NCBI GenBank assembly: GCA_947497455.1
Contig: CANMGU010000002.1
Location: 1,520,506-1,584,505 of the forward strand
Reading direction: 5' to 3'
Source of the DNA: an uncultured Sphingomonadaceae bacterium
Lineage (GTDB): Bacteria > Pseudomonadota > Alphaproteobacteria > Sphingomonadales > Sphingomonadaceae
Length of the DNA: 64,000 nucleotides
Shown: in pieces, positions 26,781 to 36,622 of the stretch
How the letters are laid out: the number at the start of each line of letters is the position of its first letter
How positions within the stretch are numbered: the stretch's first letter is position 1
The notes under the pieces: model-generated
What the model saw: the letters and a program-made list of their open reading frames with translations, nothing else
Told to the model about the DNA's origin: nothing
Databases searched by the model: none
Made by a program: the position numbers and the translations under genes

Positions 26781-27976
26781 AACAGGGCATTGTTATAGTG
26801 TTCAAAGGCTTTGGCAAGATCAGCGACTAAGTCATCCGGATCTTCGAGGCCAATATTCAACCGCACCAATGCCCCCTTCATAGTCCAATCGGTCGCGGTG
26901 CGGTATTTTTCCGGATCTACCGGGAGTGCCAGACTTTCAAATCCGCCCCAGCTATAACCGATCCCAAAGAGGGTAAGCGCATCAATGAACACCGCGCGGG
27001 ATTGTTCGTCGCCTTCTAGAAGTACAAATGAAAACAGGCCGGATGAACCGTTGAAATCTCGTTTCCAGATTTCATGGCCCGGACAATCCGGTAAGGCAGG
27101 ATGCAGCACTTTGCCAACTTCCGGACGCTCTTTTAGCCAATGCGCAATGGCAAGAGCCGATTGCTCGTGTTGTTTTAACCTGACCTCCAGCGTCCGTAGC
27201 CCGCGCGCGGCTAGATATGCGTCATCGGGCGAAACAACCTGACCCAATTGCTGCGCGGTTCGCCGAAGTCGGGTCCAATATTTCTCATGCGTCGTTGCTG
27301 CACCCATCATCACATCGCTATGTCCGACGATATATTTTGTCGCGGCGACAATGTTAATGTCGACACCATGTTTGATTGCGGGAAAATATCGCGACGTCGC
27401 CCATGTATTGTCAAGCAATGACACAATTCCAGCGCGTTTGGCTGCTTCACAAATTGCTGGAACGTCTTGAACTTCAAACGTCAGGCTGCCGGGACTTTCA
27501 AGTAATATTGCCTTTGTCTTGTCAGAGAAGAGTGTTGCGACATCTGCACCTATCTGAGGATCATAATAGCGTGCGGCAACGCCCATGCGCTTCAGAAAGG
27601 CGTCTGCATAGCTACGGCTTGGATCATAGCTGCTGTCGGTAAGCAGCACTTCGTCGCCGGGTTTGAGCACGGCCAGCAAAGAGCAGGCAATGGCGGCGAC
27701 GCCGGAAGGGTAGAGCATCGTGCCAGCTGCACCCGGTTCCATCTCTGTCAGCGCTTCGGCCAAAGACCATTGGGTTGGCGATCCGCGTCTGCCATAAAAG
27801 AATTGGCCGTCTTGGTTTGTAGACAAGCCTGATCTTAAGTCCGCAACACTTTTATAGAGATGTGTACTGGCACGCCAGACCGGCGGGTTGACAACCGAAC
27901 CTGTCCATTCGCTACGCCGACCGCTAGTAACCGCCTTCGTTGCTGGTTTGTCTGGTTTTTGCGGGCTATCGGTCAC
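26777..27976 (-). CDS. metC: Cystathionine beta-lyase
   Basis: PLP-dependent trans-sulfuration enzyme that splits cystathionine to homocysteine, pyruvate and ammonia. 399 residues. Features are the PLP-site region (YPSGVAAIACS), LDNTWATSRYFPAIKHG, and the Schiff-base Lys in VAATKYIVGHSD. A GTG start at 27976 is required in this frame, with GGA a few bases upstream. The distinction from cystathionine gamma-synthase is by overall resemblance to alphaproteobacterial MetC and is not absolute. It sits 25 bases after sseA, forming a sulfur-metabolism pair. Confidence 0.9.
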   Translation of the reverse strand: MTDSPQKPDKPATKAVTSGRRSEWTGSVVNPPVWRASTHLYKSVADLRSGLSTNQDGQFFYGRRGSPTQWSLAEALTEMEPGAAGTMLYPSGVAAIACSLLAVLKPGDEVLLTDSSYDPSRSYADAFLKRMGVAARYYDPQIGADVATLFSDKTKAILLESPGSLTFEVQDVPAICEAAKRAGIVSLLDNTWATSRYFPAIKHGVDINIVAATKYIVGHSDVMMGAATTHEKYWTRLRRTAQQLGQVVSPDDAYLAARGLRTLEVRLKQHEQSALAIAHWLKERPEVGKVLHPALPDCPGHEIWKRDFNGSSGLFSFVLLEGDEQSRAVFIDALTLFGIGYSWGGFESLALPVDPEKYRTATDWTMKGALVRLNIGLEDPDDLVADLAKAFEHYNNALL

Positions 27977-28001
27977 TCATTGTTCCAATAGCTTGCGAGG
28001 A

Positions 28002-28838
28002 TCAGGCGGTTGCTTTGGGCGTATCCGCGTCTGCACCCCATTCGGACCAACTGCCATCATAAAGCGCGACCTTCTCGCCGCCTGCTACAGCCGCTGCAAA
28101 TGAAACCACCGCAGCCGTCATGCCGGACCCGCAAGTTGTTACAATGGGTTTGCCAAGATCGACACCGGCACTATCAAATAAAGCTTTCATTTCATCAGCG
28201 CTTTTCCAGGTACCATCGGCATTGAAAAACTCACTATGTGGAATGTTGACAGAACCTGGAATGCTACCTGAAACAATACCGGGACGAGGATCTTCTTCAG
28301 CACCGGAGAAGCGTCCGGCTGGCCGCGCATCGACAACTTGTTCTTCTTTACTATGCAGATTGGCGAGCAAGTCCGCTTTTGTGCGTACGTCTTTGTCATC
28401 TTTCCAAACCGTGAAATGGCGATGGCGAAGCGCTTCCTTACCGGTTTCAAGCGAACGGCCTTCGGCTTTCCACTTTGCGATACCGCCATCCAATATCGCG
28501 ACTTCGTGCGCGCCAAAAATGGTCAGCATCCACCATGCTCGGGCGGCACTTTTAAGGGGACTATCGTCATAAAGAACAATACGGCTGCCGTCACCAAGTC
28601 CGAGGGACTGCATGCGGCTAGCAAATTTCTCCGGCGGTGGCAGCATATTTTCTACCGGATTGCCGGTATCTGTCAGCTCACCCAAATCCATGAAGACCGC
28701 TCCGGGAATATGGCCTGCTTCATATTCTGCTGCAGGATCACGCCCGGCGTCGGGCATGAATTTGGTCGCATCAACGATACGCAAATCTGATGCACCCAGT
28801 TCGTTTGCAAGCCAGTCGGTGGTTACCAGCAGTTCCAT
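28002..28838 (-). CDS. sseA: 3-mercaptopyruvate sulfurtransferase
   Basis: Two-domain rhodanese that transfers sulfur from mercaptopyruvate or thiosulfate. 278 residues. The inactive first domain has the usual LYDDSPLKSAARAWWML region. The second domain carries the active-site loop with the catalytic Cys in CGSGMTA, the CG[ST]GxT type associated with mercaptopyruvate preference. ATG 28838 has a perfect AAGGAG 6 bases upstream; the GTG at 28856 is not needed. First gene of the sseA-metC-mscS run. Confidence 0.92.
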   Translation of the reverse strand: MELLVTTDWLANELGASDLRIVDATKFMPDAGRDPAAEYEAGHIPGAVFMDLGELTDTGNPVENMLPPPEKFASRMQSLGLGDGSRIVLYDDSPLKSAARAWWMLTIFGAHEVAILDGGIAKWKAEGRSLETGKEALRHRHFTVWKDDKDVRTKADLLANLHSKEEQVVDARPAGRFSGAEEDPRPGIVSGSIPGSVNIPHSEFFNADGTWKSADEMKALFDSAGVDLGKPIVTTCGSGMTAAVVSFAAAVAGGEKVALYDGSWSEWGADADTPKATA

Positions 28839-28974
28839 TTTATGCTCCTTGTGCACCGCCGTTTTGACACGGCCTAATTCCTCAATATGTAGCGATTCGA
28901 TTATCAGCCGTCGAGGCTATAACGCATTGCACAAGGAATCCACCGCTTATGTGGTTTTTAAGCAAATGATTGAA

Positions 28975-30504
28975 TTATAAGCGTTCCAAAAATGTCATGG
29001 CGCTGTCTCTCAGGTCCCTCCGCACGTCTGGTTCCATTCTGTTCCAAGTGCGATAAGGCATTGCAAGGCGGTTATTATCTTTAAGTACGTCTTCATTGCG
29101 AGCCAGGAAATCCCAATATAGAGCATTGAACGGGCAAGCATCTTCGCCTGTGCGTTTTTTGACATCGTAACGGCAAGTCCCGCAGTGATCGGACATCTTG
29201 TTGATATAGTTACCCGAAGATGCGTAAGGCTTGGAGGCGATGATCCCGCCGTCGCCATATTGACTCATCCCGAGTGTGTTGGGCAATTCTACCCATTCGT
29301 AGGCATCTGCATAAACCTCTAGGTACCATTCATGCACGGCGTGGGGATCAACGCCTGCAATCAGTGCGAAATTTCCGGTGATCATCAGTCGCTGTATATG
29401 GTGGGCGTAAGCAAGATCGAGCGTTTGCCCAATTGCTTCTGACAAGCACAGCATATCTGTATCGCCGGTATAGTAGAAATCCGGCAGAGGCCGTTTGGCC
29501 TCCAGGAAATTGCGATGCACATAGTCTGGGCCTTCGCGCCAATAAATGCCGCGGACATATTCGCGCCAACCGATAATCTGACGTATAAATCCCTCTGCAG
29601 CGTTCAGGGGGATTTTATCCGCCGCGTATAGATCAGCAACGTCTTGGCAGAGGTCCAGTGGATCGAGCAGGCCGCTATTGAGATAGGGCGATAGAATTGA
29701 ATGCCAAAGAAAGGGCTCGCCGGTCAGCATGGCATCTTGGTAATCACCAAATTGCGCCAAAGCATGGTCGAGAAACTGTCTCCGTTGGCGTAACGCTTCT
29801 TCATGGGTAACCGCAAAATGGAATTGATCGAGAGAACCTGGGTGGTCGGAAAATAGCTTTGCAACCAGATCCAAAACCTCCCGTGTGATGGGGTTGGGGC
29901 GAAAATGGATGGGCCTGGGCATCATCAGATCAGCTTGTGCCGGCTTGCGATTCTCAGCGTCGTAGTTCCATTTTCCGCCTTCAGGTTTGCCATGTTCGTC
30001 TACCAACAGTCCTGTTTTTCGGCGCATCTCGCGGTAGAAAAACTCCATTCGTAACTGTTTCTTGCCCTCGGCCCAGTCGTTGAATTCCTGATGCGTGGCT
30101 ATGAACCTATTATCAGCGCAGACGGTAACGGGTATATCAAACTGACCTTGCCAGTTTTCGATCATAGCCATGACTCGCCATTCCCCCGCCTCCGTGATCC
30201 GGATTGCATCGATGTCATAGCGCTTTGTCGCCCTTGCTACCTCGCCGGAAAAACTGCCGCTATTATCGGGCGCATCAAGTTTCACATAATCGACCGTCCA
30301 GCCGCGCTCCCGCAAGGCCTGGGCATGATGGCGCATGGCGGACAATATATAGGCGATCTTGGCCTTGTGATGCTTCACATATGTGGCCTCGGAATCCACC
30401 TCCATCATCAACAAAATGCAGTCATCGGGATCTTGATCAGAGAGGGATGATATGTTGTGTGACAGCTGGTCACCCAGAATGGGAATAAGGGTCTTTTTGG
30501 ACAT
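28975..30504 (-). CDS. Fe-S bacterial cryptochrome / (6-4) photolyase
   Basis: Deoxyribodipyrimidine photolyase-related protein of the FeS-BCP class, which repairs (6-4) photoproducts in DNA with light (PhrB of Agrobacterium is the model). About 509 residues. The N-terminus (LIPILGDQLS) matches the family. Four cysteines that would hold a [4Fe-4S] cluster are visible: one in DMLCLSE, two in CGTCR and one in EDACPFN, the family spacing. FAD-binding residues lie in the helical C-terminal half (YADAYEWVELPNTLGMSQY). ATG 30504 is chosen for its match to the family N-terminus; the ribosome site is weak. Confidence 0.92.
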   Translation of the reverse strand: MSKKTLIPILGDQLSHNISSLSDQDPDDCILLMMEVDSEATYVKHHKAKIAYILSAMRHHAQALRERGWTVDYVKLDAPDNSGSFSGEVARATKRYDIDAIRITEAGEWRVMAMIENWQGQFDIPVTVCADNRFIATHQEFNDWAEGKKQLRMEFFYREMRRKTGLLVDEHGKPEGGKWNYDAENRKPAQADLMMPRPIHFRPNPITREVLDLVAKLFSDHPGSLDQFHFAVTHEEALRQRRQFLDHALAQFGDYQDAMLTGEPFLWHSILSPYLNSGLLDPLDLCQDVADLYAADKIPLNAAEGFIRQIIGWREYVRGIYWREGPDYVHRNFLEAKRPLPDFYYTGDTDMLCLSEAIGQTLDLAYAHHIQRLMITGNFALIAGVDPHAVHEWYLEVYADAYEWVELPNTLGMSQYGDGGIIASKPYASSGNYINKMSDHCGTCRYDVKKRTGEDACPFNALYWDFLARNEDVLKDNNRLAMPYRTWNRMEPDVRRDLRDSAMTFLERL

Positions 30505-30559
30505 CAGCCGGACATGCCATAAAGACACTCCCAAAGCACTCTGTGCTTTGGTACATTTG

Positions 30560-31960
30560 TCAGGCGTTTAAGGGGCGCTGTCCGACTGGACCGAAACTAC
30601 CCGGGCCAAGATCAAGTCGAAATGGAGCCATTTTTGGCCGCGGTGGATCATATTCGCGGCCAACAATGAATGAGGCCGTCTGTTGTTGTCCAGAACCATC
30701 TTGATTCCGATATTCGGCAATAAAGCGGGCAAGGGGAATGAACAGTGCTTGAGACTTGAAGGTGATCGGACGGATAGCATTGAGCGGCAGGCGGATATTG
30801 CCGGTAAGTTCCAGACTCTCCCCGGAGGCAAGAGATTCGATCTTGTGCAATAAATGGCCATCATGAACGTCTGTACCTTTGGCTGTTTCGGTATCAGCCT
30901 GCATCATTGCGCCGTATAGCTCGATATTCTCGAGATTCTGATCTGACTGGTTGGTTAGCGTGACAGTATAATCCAAAACAGCGTTTAGCAGGGTCGATGA
31001 TGCGCCGCTTGCAGTAAACTTGATCTGCAGGTGATCGGATTGTTCTGTTTTGAGCGGCGCCTTGTGGCTTGGTGCATCCACAGGAGTCGTGTGCGCTGCT
31101 GGCGAAGGTTTCACTGTCATGCCGATTTTGGATGTCACGAAGCCACCGGAATTGAGGGCTGGTTGCTTTTCCTGTCCTGCCGGATTCGGCGGAGAATAGA
31201 TTTTGGGGGTGGGCTTACGGGAGACAGGTTCAGGATCCACGTCTGTTAAGATCTCGGAATCTTCTAGCGCTTCTCGATCATGCAACGGCGGAGCGTTTTT
31301 GCGCCGCCAAAAATATGTCCCAGCACCAAAGAGCAGCAACAATGCCAATGCTCCACTGACATAATAGAAGATAGTGTCAGTCACACTGGTCGCTGATGGG
31401 GCAGAAGATCTCGGATTTTGCGTTACCGGATCCGCCGCAGCTGGTTGAGCAGGTGCAGCCTGATTGGGTAAATCGGTGGTAAAACCGGGCGTTGGCTGAT
31501 TGCTATCGACAGCTTGGTTGTCCGGCGTTGATGAAGCGGTGGTCTGCCTGGCTGTCGGTGTGGGCGCTGCTACAGTCGATGAAGGGGCTGGTTGTGCGCC
31601 GTTGGCCGGCAGCGATCTGTCTTGAGGGCGCGTGGATGACGGAACGCTGGATTGTGGCAATGATCCAACAGGAACTGGTTGAGTACGGGATGGTGTGACT
31701 GGCCCGTCATCTATTGGCGCAGGCGCGGCTTCTGGTGGAAGCGCATTCTCCTCGACGGGGCCTTCAGCGGCACTGTCCGGTGTCGTCTGGTTCTCTCCCG
31801 GAGGCAGGGAATAGTCGCTTACCGAAGGTAATTCTGGTGGCGGCTCAGGTGGCAATTGCCTTGGCACAGCCTGTGCTCGCACGGCCGTCGTAACAGTCGA
31901 TATGCCAAACGCACCAACCGCCATGATTGCCAGCAACAAAGCGCGCATCATTAGTCCCAT
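30560..31960 (-). CDS. Pro-rich exported or membrane protein of unknown function
   Basis: 467 residues from ATG 31960. It has an N-terminal signal or anchor (MGLMMRALLLAIMAVGAFG), then a long Pro/Ser/Thr/Ala-rich low-complexity part (about 30-190), one membrane helix (about 195-212, YVSGALALLLLFGAGTYF) followed by WRRK, a second linker, and a C-terminal folded domain (about 315-460) with the pattern LDYTVTLTNQSDQNLENIELYG, typical of an Ig-like CARDB/DUF11-type beta sandwich. The two hydrophobic segments make topology ambiguous. I know no function. The open frame upstream to 32110 has no support and would overlap queF. Confidence 0.7.
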   Translation of the reverse strand: MGLMMRALLLAIMAVGAFGISTVTTAVRAQAVPRQLPPEPPPELPSVSDYSLPPGENQTTPDSAAEGPVEENALPPEAAPAPIDDGPVTPSRTQPVPVGSLPQSSVPSSTRPQDRSLPANGAQPAPSSTVAAPTPTARQTTASSTPDNQAVDSNQPTPGFTTDLPNQAAPAQPAAADPVTQNPRSSAPSATSVTDTIFYYVSGALALLLLFGAGTYFWRRKNAPPLHDREALEDSEILTDVDPEPVSRKPTPKIYSPPNPAGQEKQPALNSGGFVTSKIGMTVKPSPAAHTTPVDAPSHKAPLKTEQSDHLQIKFTASGASSTLLNAVLDYTVTLTNQSDQNLENIELYGAMMQADTETAKGTDVHDGHLLHKIESLASGESLELTGNIRLPLNAIRPITFKSQALFIPLARFIAEYRNQDGSGQQQTASFIVGREYDPPRPKMAPFRLDLGPGSFGPVGQRPLNA

Positions 31961-32079
31961 TAATTTATCGCCATCGCCCTTTTTAACCCTGTGCGACGAT
32001 TTGGGGCTCCATTCGCTGAACAACCAATGAATATAGCGATAGGGATGACATGAGCTGCCCTGTGCATTAGATGACCTGC

Positions 32080-32550
32080 ATGACAGATAATGAACCCTCA
32101 AAACCCGCACCTCGATTTCTTGGCAAGGATAGCGCTTTGCCAGCTTCTCCAGAAGAAGCGATACTGGATTATGTTCCCAATCCGAGGGAAGGCGAGCTGT
32201 ACTTGACGCGCTTTGCGGCGCCGGAATTTACATCGCTTTGCCCTGTAACGGCCCAGCCGGATTTTGCACATCTGGTCATTGATTATGCGCCGCACAAAAC
32301 CATTGTGGAATCGAAATCGTTGAAGCTTTTCCTGGGGTCTTTTCGGAATCATGCGGCCTTTCATGAAGATTGCACCGTTGGTATCGGACAGAGGCTATTT
32401 GACGAGATGAAGCCCAAATGGCTACGCATTGGTGGCTATTGGTACCCTCGGGGTGGCATTCCGATTGATGTGTTCTGGCAGTCGAGCGAACCACCTAAGG
32501 GGCTTTGGATCCCGGATCAGGGTGTCGCCTCTTACAGAGGAAGAGGTTGA
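32080..32550 (+). CDS. queF: NADPH-dependent preQ0 reductase QueF
   Basis: Reduces 7-cyano-7-deazaguanine to 7-aminomethyl-7-deazaguanine in queuosine synthesis. 156 residues, the short single-domain type. The catalytic Cys is in [11 protein letters not shown], with the conserved Asp seven residues on, and the QueF signature follows ([15 protein letters not shown]). The ATG at 32080 (MTDNEPSK) fits family N-termini; an ATG at 32071 adds three residues. No preQ1 riboswitch is seen upstream. It connects functionally with gluQ at 13403. The downstream GST gene starts 1 base after the stop. Confidence 0.95.
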   Translation: MTDNEPSKPAPRFLGKDSALPASPEEAILDYVPNPREGELYLTRFAAPEFTSLCPVTAQPDFAHLVIDYAPHKTIVESKSLKLFLGSFRNHAAFHEDCTVGIGQRLFDEMKPKWLRIGGYWYPRGGIPIDVFWQSSEPPKGLWIPDQGVASYRGRG

Positions 32551-32551
32551 T

Positions 32552-33640
32552 ATGAGTCATAAACTATATGCAGCGCCGCTTTCCCTCTATTCGGGTAAGG
32601 CTCGAGCTTATCTGGACTGGAAGGGCATCGACTATGACGAGGTCTTAGCATCTGGAGATGTTTATAAAGAGATAATCGTGCCAGCGGTTGGTCGTCCGGT
32701 CATTCCAGTGCTGGAAACGGACGATGGCCAGATTGTTCAGGACACGACCTGCATCATAGATTATTTTGAACAGTCCAATGGCGGTCTTTCAGTGTATCCA
32801 GACACAGCCAAACAAAAATTGGTTGCGTTATTATTGGAATCATTTGGCGACGAGTGGCTGGTTATTCCGGCGATGCATTACCGTTGGAACTATAACGAAG
32901 AGTGGGTTTATGGCGAATTTGGAGCCACCGCTGCCCCTGATGCGAGCAGAGAAGAACAGCTCGTGATTGGACGTGGGGTTGGTGCCAATTTCAAAGGCTT
33001 TTGCCCGATCCTGGGCATTAATCCCGAAACGATACCTGCGATCGAGGCAAGCTATGAGGCGCTGTTAGCTGACTTGGATGCGCATTTTGCGGTTCACGAT
33101 TATCTGCTCGGATCACGGCCTTCGATTGGCGACTATGGCCTGATCGGACCACTTTACGCCCATCTCTATCGTGATCCAGCCTCTGGTGAAATTATGAAGC
33201 GACTGGCGCCACGCGTGGCGGCATGGGTTGAACGGATGGTCGATGTCAAAGAGCCATTGACCGGCGAGTTTCTTGCCGATGATCAGATTCCAGAAACGCT
33301 CGTGCCGGTTCTTGAGAGAATGATGGCCGAACAAGTGCCGTTTCTTCAGAAGACTGCGGATTTGCTAAAAACCTGGTCAGCCACCAATCAAGATGCTGAA
33401 TTGCCTCGTGTCCTGGGAATGGCTGAATTTACCATCGAAGGTGTGAAGGGGCAGAGGATTGCGCCACCTTTCAGTCTATGGATGTTGCAGCGTGCCCGCG
33501 ATCATTACCAAGGGTTGGATGATACGAACAAAGCAGGGGTCGATGGATTTCTGTCATCGATCAAGGATGCAAAAGGTTTTCAGGATTTTGCAGAAGGTCC
33601 GTCCCTCGTTTTCGAGAATTTCAAACTATCTATATCTTAG
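32552..33640 (+). CDS. Glutathione S-transferase-like protein, long form
   Basis: 362 residues. The N-terminal thioredoxin-like GST domain is clear (KLYAAPLSLYSGKARAYLDW; GRPVIPVLETDDGQIVQDTTCIIDYFE), then a helical GST C-terminal domain to about 240. An extra ~120 residues make it much longer than a usual GST (200-230). The start follows AGAGG by 5 bases; the frame upstream overlaps queF and is not coding. It is 1 base after queF, so the genes are co-transcribed although no functional link is known. Confidence 0.85.
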   Translation: MSHKLYAAPLSLYSGKARAYLDWKGIDYDEVLASGDVYKEIIVPAVGRPVIPVLETDDGQIVQDTTCIIDYFEQSNGGLSVYPDTAKQKLVALLLESFGDEWLVIPAMHYRWNYNEEWVYGEFGATAAPDASREEQLVIGRGVGANFKGFCPILGINPETIPAIEASYEALLADLDAHFAVHDYLLGSRPSIGDYGLIGPLYAHLYRDPASGEIMKRLAPRVAAWVERMVDVKEPLTGEFLADDQIPETLVPVLERMMAEQVPFLQKTADLLKTWSATNQDAELPRVLGMAEFTIEGVKGQRIAPPFSLWMLQRARDHYQGLDDTNKAGVDGFLSSIKDAKGFQDFAEGPSLVFENFKLSIS

Positions 33641-33655
33641 GGCTCAATTGCGAAC

Positions 33656-34369
33656 TCAACCGTCTAAATCGGGAAACCAGAGCGCTTGGCATCGCGCTAC
33701 ATAAGGTGCGAAGTTGGAATGAGACTTGGCTGTATCCAGCAACGGTCCAGGCAGTGCTTCGATAAGGCTATTTGTGATCGCGGGATAAGCCGTGGCGTCA
33801 AGGCTGCTGGGCTGATCACCGAACATGAAAGCCTTTTGCCCCAATTGTACGGATAGTGCTTCTAGATCAGCCGCACCGAAGGCATAGATATCAGGCGTCG
33901 AGTGACGACCAAGACCCTGCGCTTGCAGGCCTTTTTGAACCTGCTTGCGGGCAATTATCGGCACTATGTTGCGAAGAACCGGTGGCATATCTCCAAACCA
34001 GAAGTCTTTGATTATCGGCCAATTATGGTCGTCGATCCAACGACTATAAAGCGTTACCCAATAGAGGCGCTCTTCGGTCATCCGGGCCATGGCATGCGCA
34101 ACCGCACGTTCTTCCATAGTTAGGCCTGCATCAAAATCGACACCATATGTGTTTTCCAGATGCCGTTTTATAAGCGCTGTATCTGCAATTTCCGCGTGAT
34201 TGTCGACCAGATAGGGGAGTTTGCCTTTTGGCGCTTTGCGTGGATCATCGACTATTTCTGATACATAGTCAGCACCAGCCATTTTCAGATATATTTCCCC
34301 CTTCATGCAGAACGGACTAGGGCTTGGCACGCCAAAGCCGGACTGGAACTGCTTGTAGATTAAGGTCAT
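33656..34369 (-). CDS. Glutathione S-transferase family protein, Fax1/metaxin-like
   Basis: 237-residue GST-fold protein. The N-terminal half has the metaxin/FAX-like pattern (FGVPSPSPFCMKGEIYLKMAG; DPRKAPKGKLPYLVDN; IADTALIKRHLE), which gives Cys as the potential active residue. The C-terminal helical domain includes GDQPSSLDATAY. It is convergent with the long GST gene, 15 bases apart, so two divergent GST-fold proteins sit side by side. The substrate is unknown. Confidence 0.87.
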   Translation of the reverse strand: MTLIYKQFQSGFGVPSPSPFCMKGEIYLKMAGADYVSEIVDDPRKAPKGKLPYLVDNHAEIADTALIKRHLENTYGVDFDAGLTMEERAVAHAMARMTEERLYWVTLYSRWIDDHNWPIIKDFWFGDMPPVLRNIVPIIARKQVQKGLQAQGLGRHSTPDIYAFGAADLEALSVQLGQKAFMFGDQPSSLDATAYPAITNSLIEALPGPLLDTAKSHSNFAPYVARCQALWFPDLDG

Positions 34370-34506
34370 TTTTTCTCATCCCCGGTTGTTAGTAAACCGT
34401 CATATAGCATGAATAATTTGGGGTATCTGGCGTCAAAATACACCAACATGTCGCTTTTTTGTTTTTACTCTATCAATCGTCCGCCGCTAACATTATTGTT
34501 AGCTAT

Positions 34507-34908
34507 ATGAGTAGCATCCCCCATCACCACGTTATTGCCATAGAGCCCGATGATATCGATTTCATGGGCCATGTGAACAATGCCAATTATTTGAAATGGG
34601 TGCAGGATGCTGTCGTCGCTCATTGGGAGAAGATTGCGCCTTCAGAGGCCGTCGCTACTCATCTCTGGGTCGCTCTGAAACACGAGATAACGTACCGGAA
34701 GCCGGCCTTTTTGGAGGATGATGTCATTGCCGAAGTGCTGTTGGAAAAAGTTCACGGCGCGCGAGCCTTCTACAGTACCGTCATCCGCCGCGGAGAAGAT
34801 GTGCTGGCCGAGGTGCAATCGAGCTGGTGCTGTATTGACGCTGATACGTTACGTCCAATGCGAATCGCGAAAGATATCGCCGCCAATTTCTTTGGTAGCA
34901 AAGACTGA
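34507..34908 (+). CDS. Acyl-CoA thioesterase, 4HBT hotdog family
   Basis: 133-residue single hotdog-fold protein. The active-site motif is DFMGHVNNANYLKW (Asp, His, Asn-Asn-x-x-Tyr), typical of 4-hydroxybenzoyl-CoA thioesterase/YbgC-like enzymes. Expected reaction: hydrolysis of an acyl-CoA; chain preference is not known. ATG 34507 is chosen because the protein fold starts there; no strong ribosome site is visible, and TTG 34459 would add 16 residues of unlikely sequence. Confidence 0.88.
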   Translation: MSSIPHHHVIAIEPDDIDFMGHVNNANYLKWVQDAVVAHWEKIAPSEAVATHLWVALKHEITYRKPAFLEDDVIAEVLLEKVHGARAFYSTVIRRGEDVLAEVQSSWCCIDADTLRPMRIAKDIAANFFGSKD

Positions 34909-34917
34909 GTTGCGCGC

Positions 34918-36498
34918 TTAGCGCATCAACCCGCCAATCAGGTTGCGGACAAATCTTCCGGCAACGGGCCCGGCCAGATCGGTTGCAATTGACCCTACTG
35001 CCGAAGTCACACCGGATCGCATAGGATTGGCTCGTGATTTCTTGCCGAGCATAGTCGAGGCGGCGATACCTGCTGCAGAACCCATGGCGACCTTTGCGCC
35101 GCGGCTAAAGGCCTTTTCCCACATGCTCTTGCTTTTACGCGGCTGCTTGCGGACTTCCTCTTCGCCCTTTTGTTCCACTTCTTTCGCGGTTTCGGTAGCG
35201 TCGATAACCTTCTGCGCCAATATTTCCTCGGCGCTGTTCCGATCAATCTCTTCGTCATATTTGCCGTCATAGGGCGAAATGGATTGCATGATCGCTCGTT
35301 CCTTGGCTGTCACCGGGCCAAGGCGAGAGCGTGGCGGTTTGATCAATGTGCGCTGGACAATGGACGGTGCGCCATCTTCCATCAGCGTAGATACCAAGGC
35401 TTCGCCGACACGGAGTTCGGTGATAGCTTCCTCGACATCGAGATCGGGATTGATCCGGAAGGTGTCGGCGGCGGCTTTAATCGCTTTCTTGTCGCGCGGG
35501 GTGAAGGCGCGCAAGGCATGCTGCACCCGGTTACCCAGCTGTCCGGCAACATCCTCGGGAATATCGACAGGGTTTTGGGTGACAAAATAGACACCAACCC
35601 CTTTGGAGCGGATTAGGCGCACAACCTGTTCAATCTTGTCTTCGAGGGCCTTGGGCGCGTCTTCAAACAACAGATGTGCCTCGTCAAAGAAGAAAACCAG
35701 CTTGGGTTTATCCGGGTCACCAACCTCTGGTAGCGTCTCAAACAGTTCTGCTAGCAGCCACAGCAGGAAAGTCGCGTAGAGCTTGGGACTGCGCATTAGC
35801 TGGTCGGCAGCGAGTACGTTGATATAGCCCCGTCCCTGGTCATCACACTTGATGAAATCATCTATTTCCAACGCAGGTTCACCAAAAAACTGACCCGCGC
35901 CCTGGCTGTCGAGTTGCAGCAACTGCCGTTGGATTGCACCGACACTGGCCTTGCTAACATTACCATATTTGGCCGAGAGCTCTTTTGCATTTTCTGCGGT
36001 ATAGGCGAGCATGGATTGGAGATCGTCGAGATTGAGCAGCAAAAGGCCTTCTTCATCCGCAAAACGGAAAACAATATTGAGAACTCCCTCCTGCGTATCA
36101 TTCAGATCCATCAACCGAGCCAGCAGCAATGGTCCCATTTCGGTGATCGTAGTGCGGATCGGATGCCCCTGCTTGCCATAAAGATCCCAGAAAATTGCGG
36201 GATTATCGGAATAAGCATAATCATCCATGCCCAATTCCTTGGCCCGCCCTTCCAGTTTGTCGGCATGTTTGAAGGTCGAGGAGCCAGCCATGGAGATACC
36301 GGCGAGATCGCCTTTGACATCCGCGACAAAGACCGGGACGCCATTAGCAGAAAAGCTCTCTGCCAACCCCTGCAGGGTTACGGTTTTACCCGTACCGGTC
36401 GCGCCTGCGATCAAGCCATGGCGATTGGCGCGTTTGAGGTTCAGGCTCTGGCGTTCGTCGCCGCCCAATCCCAAAAATATCTCTGTTGCGTTGCTCAT
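34918..36498 (-). CDS. HerA-like helicase, DUF853 / YjgR family ATPase
   Basis: 526-residue P-loop ATPase of the HerA/FtsK superfamily. Walker A is GATGTGKT (about 32-39), Walker B is [15 protein letters not shown], and the sensor/arginine region includes [12 protein letters not shown]. The C-terminus is basic and then hydrophobic ([27 protein letters not shown]), which may contact membrane. The cellular role of this class is not defined. It is a single gene, convergent with the thioesterase gene. Confidence 0.9.
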   Translation of the reverse strand: MSNATEIFLGLGGDERQSLNLKRANRHGLIAGATGTGKTVTLQGLAESFSANGVPVFVADVKGDLAGISMAGSSTFKHADKLEGRAKELGMDDYAYSDNPAIFWDLYGKQGHPIRTTITEMGPLLLARLMDLNDTQEGVLNIVFRFADEEGLLLLNLDDLQSMLAYTAENAKELSAKYGNVSKASVGAIQRQLLQLDSQGAGQFFGEPALEIDDFIKCDDQGRGYINVLAADQLMRSPKLYATFLLWLLAELFETLPEVGDPDKPKLVFFFDEAHLLFEDAPKALEDKIEQVVRLIRSKGVGVYFVTQNPVDIPEDVAGQLGNRVQHALRAFTPRDKKAIKAAADTFRINPDLDVEEAITELRVGEALVSTLMEDGAPSIVQRTLIKPPRSRLGPVTAKERAIMQSISPYDGKYDEEIDRNSAEEILAQKVIDATETAKEVEQKGEEEVRKQPRKSKSMWEKAFSRGAKVAMGSAAGIAASTMLGKKSRANPMRSGVTSAVGSIATDLAGPVAGRFVRNLIGGLMR

Positions 36499-36549
36499 CG
36501 CCGAATCCCCTCAATCAGTTGAATGGGAAGACTATCTGTGACCATGCAA

Positions 36550-36576
36550 AAAGGCCAGCGCGATGCGCTGGCCTTT
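36550..36576 (-). terminator. Rho-independent terminator after degP
   Basis: A 12-base perfect stem AAAGGCCAGCGC / GCGCTGGCCTTT with a 3-base loop, followed on the minus strand by TTTTTGC. It lies 46 bases beyond the degP stop and upstream of the HerA-like gene, so it separates these two minus-strand units. Confidence 0.9.
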
Positions 36577-36622
36577 GGGTAAATGTTATACAGGTTTACA
36601 ACCTGCAACGATCGAAACTCAC

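Noticed and set aside
31961..32079. preQ1 riboswitch before queF
   Set aside because: No compact pseudoknot-like leader could be recognised in the 119 bases before the start.
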